Assembly (NCBI RefSeq): GCF_003412465.1 | Contig: NZ_QTJV01000004.1 | Coordinates: forward strand, 620,001 to 684,000 | Origin: Chitinophaga silvisoli | GTDB lineage: Bacteria; Bacteroidota; Bacteroidia; Chitinophagales; Chitinophagaceae | Length of the DNA: 64,000 nt | Direction of reading: 5' to 3' | Part shown: positions 62,206-64,000 of the stretch, piece by piece | How positions within the stretch are numbered: the first letter of the stretch is position 1 | How the letters are laid out: the number at the start of each line of letters is the position of its first letter | Translations under genes and position numbers: made by a program | The notes under the pieces: model-generated | Told to the model about the DNA's origin: nothing | Seen by the model: the letters and a program-made list of their open reading frames with translations, nothing else | Databases searched by the model: none

Positions 62206-62907
62206 TTATTTCGTTGTTAAATCCGTACTTCCCTTAGCGGAAATAAAGTATTTAAACGTCCAATACCCAAAGTCCTTTTGATAGATCTCAGCTGTCGGCT
62301 TTTCAGGAGCCCCTTTATAAATACTTATATACTGGAACTTCACATACCTGCCGTCATTTAATTTAAATACAAACACCGTGGTCTTTGGAAAATTAAAATA
62401 AGCCAATTCCCCTGTTTCAGTATTGTACACAGGCTGCGATACATCCATACCCACTGTATGAATAAATGCACTGGCAGCAGGTGCGGTTGTAATGGCATCA
62501 AAGGTAGTATCCTCATACCCTGCCACCATTACATCCGAAGGATTCATTGCAAACTTATCCACTCCATCCCAGTAGTCTGGTGCAGTGCCTCCCCAATTAG
62601 GTGCCATGATCAATCCGGATCCTCTAAAAGCCAGGTCCCACGCTGCAGTATTGATACTATCCTCTCCTACACCTACCAATCCCATTTTCGTAAAACTAAA
62701 AAGATTATAATTCAGCGTAGACGTTGTTGGAACAGGCAAACTATTGATCTCCACTACGCCATTCGCTTTGATAGTTACATTTTCATTCACAATCGAATCC
62801 TTTTTTTCATCCACAGGTTTGACAGCTGTATCCTTATCATCTTTACAGGCAAACATAGCACCCGACAGGCACAATGTTAAAAAGGCATACTTAAATTGCA
62901 GTTTCAT
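62206..62907 (-). CDS. HmuY-family lipoprotein, probable heme-binding
   Basis: A 233-residue lipoprotein; ATG 62907 (MKLQFKYAFLTLCLSGAMFAC) gives lipid-bearing Cys 21. HmuY-type text is present: NTAAWDLAFRGSGLIMAPNWGG in the first half and KTTVFVFKLNDGRYVKFQYISIYKG near the end, closing with FGYWTFKYFISAKGSTDLTTK split over the last strands. HmuY proteins of this phylum bind heme at the cell surface and pass it to a TonB receptor. No HmuR-type receptor is in view; it may be beyond the right edge. Starts 57 bp after the next gene's stop region. Heme binding is by family only. Confidence 0.82.
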   Translation of the reverse strand: MKLQFKYAFLTLCLSGAMFACKDDKDTAVKPVDEKKDSIVNENVTIKANGVVEINSLPVPTTSTLNYNLFSFTKMGLVGVGEDSINTAAWDLAFRGSGLIMAPNWGGTAPDYWDGVDKFAMNPSDVMVAGYEDTTFDAITTAPAASAFIHTVGMDVSQPVYNTETGELAYFNFPKTTVFVFKLNDGRYVKFQYISIYKGAPEKPTAEIYQKDFGYWTFKYFISAKGSTDLTTK

Positions 62908-62964
62908 TTCATTATTGGTTTTAAAAAAATACAGGAAAACGGCCTTCCGGCGGTACATTACACC

Positions 62965-63696
62965 TTACAGTGCCTGGTACTGGAAGTTATAATACGGATA
63001 GTTAGTAGCTGAGCTACCTGCATTAGGTGTGCTGTTGGAATAGATGCTGGTAATGCTTACTTTCCAGACAGGCTTACCGGTAATACGATCTTTCAGGATC
63101 AGCGTACGTGGCTGATAGGCGGTTACGATATGAGAGGTAATGTTATAATCATACCAGCCAATAGAAGAGCTGATAAGTACAGTACCCATGTAAATTCTGT
63201 TAGTACCCAGTTTGCCACCCGGAGCTGCCAGCGTGGTTACCCCTTTAGCAGTAGCAAAAGCTGAATCCTGGTAATTCAGGGTATATGCACCGGAATAGGC
63301 ATAGATATCACCATTTGCACTACCGGTGAAACGCAGGTCATAGCTCACGGTAGTAGCATTTACAGAGTCACCACCTACGTTGGTAGACAGGTTGAAATAA
63401 TAAGTGCTCGCGACAGTTGACCACTGTGTACTGTCTGCCGGTGCAGTCACAGTACCCTGGGCAAAGTTGCTTACAGTATATACTGATCCGGATCTGGAAA
63501 CAGTACCTTTAGTTTTGCTGGCATATGGACCAGCTACAGACAGGTTAATGGAACCACCATCCGGTACCACTACAGCCAGACCACCACCCACGGTGAGGCC
63601 GCTGTTAGGCGCAGTTACGTCATCTTTTTGGCAGGAAGAAAATAAAGCAATAGTTCCCGCTACCAGCAGGGCAGCGCTAAAACGAAGTGTTTTCAT
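62965..63696 (-). CDS. Lipoprotein, distant HmuY-like paralogue
   Basis: A 243-residue lipoprotein with signal SAALLVAGTIALFSSC (Cys 22). It shares the overall pattern of HmuY proteins: a VSYDLRFTGSANGDIYAYSG strand pair comparable to WDLAFRG, and ILKDRITGKPVWKVSITSIY with a final YPYYNFQYQAL comparable to the closing strands of the next gene. Sequence similarity is low, so the family call is tentative. It is 57 bp upstream of the HmuY-family gene and likely co-transcribed. Confidence 0.65.
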   Translation of the reverse strand: MKTLRFSAALLVAGTIALFSSCQKDDVTAPNSGLTVGGGLAVVVPDGGSINLSVAGPYASKTKGTVSRSGSVYTVSNFAQGTVTAPADSTQWSTVASTYYFNLSTNVGGDSVNATTVSYDLRFTGSANGDIYAYSGAYTLNYQDSAFATAKGVTTLAAPGGKLGTNRIYMGTVLISSSIGWYDYNITSHIVTAYQPRTLILKDRITGKPVWKVSITSIYSNSTPNAGSSATNYPYYNFQYQAL

Positions 63697-63909
63697 TAGA
63701 TTTGTAGTTTAAGAATTCTCAATAGTATGGCTTCTTGTGTAGGACAGCATTTTCCCAGGCGCTATTCGGACCGTCACATCCAGCGTCTGTGGTTAACGCA
63801 GCCTGCATAAGGCCATACTTCTTTTTTCCAATTAGTGGTTATTCCCGGTCACCGGCCGTTTCCTGTAATATTTTTGTGTTTAGGTTATCTTCCCACTCTA
63901 AGCTCTACC

Positions 63910-64000
63910 CTACTTCGTCTTCAAGTCCAAACTCCCCGCTGTCCCCTGCACATAATACCTGAAATTGAAATAAGGTGCCAAATTCTTCGTATTCGGATCC
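63910..64000 (-). CDS. C-terminal end of a third HmuY-like protein (truncated by window edge)
   Basis: The last 30 codons are visible: DPNTKNLAPYFNFRYYVQGT followed by AGSLDLKTK and a TAG stop at 63912-63910. This resembles the end of the HmuY-family protein at 62206 (YFISAKGSTDLTTK), so a run of three related lipoprotein genes seems to lie here. The rest is outside the window. The 213 bp between this gene and the next holds nothing clear. Confidence 0.6.
   Translation of the reverse strand, partial: DPNTKNLAPYFNFRYYVQGTAGSLDLKTK

Noticed and set aside
63719..63835. Short minus-strand frame (about 38 codons, ending HKKPYY) between two HmuY-like genes, which briefly looked like a small secreted or precursor peptide
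   Set aside because: No signal peptide, no start with support, no promoter, and no family resemblance; more likely chance.
63735..63962. Plus-strand 75-codon frame overlapping the partial HmuY-like gene
   Set aside because: It overlaps the conserved C-terminus on the minus strand and has no signal or motif.
1..64000. CRISPR arrays, tRNA or rRNA genes, prophage or complete insertion sequences
   Set aside because: No regular direct-repeat array, cloverleaf, rRNA core, integrase or transposase was seen on reading both strands.

Overview
The window reads as chromosomal DNA of a glycan-degrading member of the Bacteroidota, most like the Chitinophagaceae (Chitinophaga type). This rests on three SusC/SusD outer-membrane uptake pairs, an ECF sigma/FecR/STN-receptor signalling set, many lipoproteins and glycoside hydrolases, few obvious Shine-Dalgarno sites, and repeated TAnnTTTG (-7) promoter elements typical of the phylum. 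No rRNA, tRNA, CRISPR array, intact insertion sequence or prophage was seen.

Layout. 1-2772: an MFS exporter (cut by the window edge) divergent from a MarR regulator, then a TPR protein and a small membrane protein. 2975-14028: polysaccharide utilisation locus 1 (GH92 alpha-mannosidase, EEP-family phosphohydrolase, SusD, SusC), with a divergent 851-residue membrane-spanning regulator that joins a LamG/kelch-like exterior to a cytoplasmic SARP-like DNA-binding domain. 14059-15153: DNA polymerase IV. 15216-19851: SusC/SusD pair 2, with no regulator of its own and a 0.6 kb leader. 20489-20998: a DinB-superfamily protein. 21082-29574: locus 3 (ECF sigma factor, FecR anti-sigma, STN-type SusC, SusD, beta-propeller sialidase-like enzyme). 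29781-34750: ferritin, cupin, DUF4369 lipid-side protein, sugar/H+ symporter and two aldo/keto reductases. 34864-39907: GH43, GH95 and GH39-like hydrolases for plant or fucosylated glycans. 40224-40406: a decayed AraC regulator. 40448-44099: an ABC exporter and a TPR/LuxR-type membrane regulator. 44443-46060: exonuclease VII (xseA, xseB). 46340-52112: a CzcCBA-type metal efflux operon with a DUF190 gene inside it. 52197-53006: a CsgG-like secreted protein. 53053-60279: a probable light-sensing cluster. 60576-64000: an S41 peptidase lipoprotein and three HmuY-like lipoproteins.

The most notable block is 53053-60279. Four co-directional genes encode a single-domain response regulator, a biliverdin-forming heme oxygenase, a bacteriophytochrome photosensory module (PAS-GAF-PHY with the chromophore cysteine) that has no kinase, and a 1500-residue protein joining CheB methylesterase, CheR methyltransferase, a coiled coil, several PAS domains and a histidine kinase. 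Together they look like a split phytochrome system in which the sensor and the kinase are separate proteins. An 11-bp direct repeat with a 21-bp period lies just upstream of a TAnnTTTG element in front of the cluster. Neighbouring HmuY-like lipoproteins could supply heme, but that link is speculative.

Other points: a GH39-like enzyme has Arg at the expected nucleophile; a 109-bp element at 5115-5223 carries IS-like terminal inverted repeats; and several genes have -7 elements only 3-8 bp before the start codon, suggesting leaderless transcripts. All functions are read from sequence motifs only; no database search was run.
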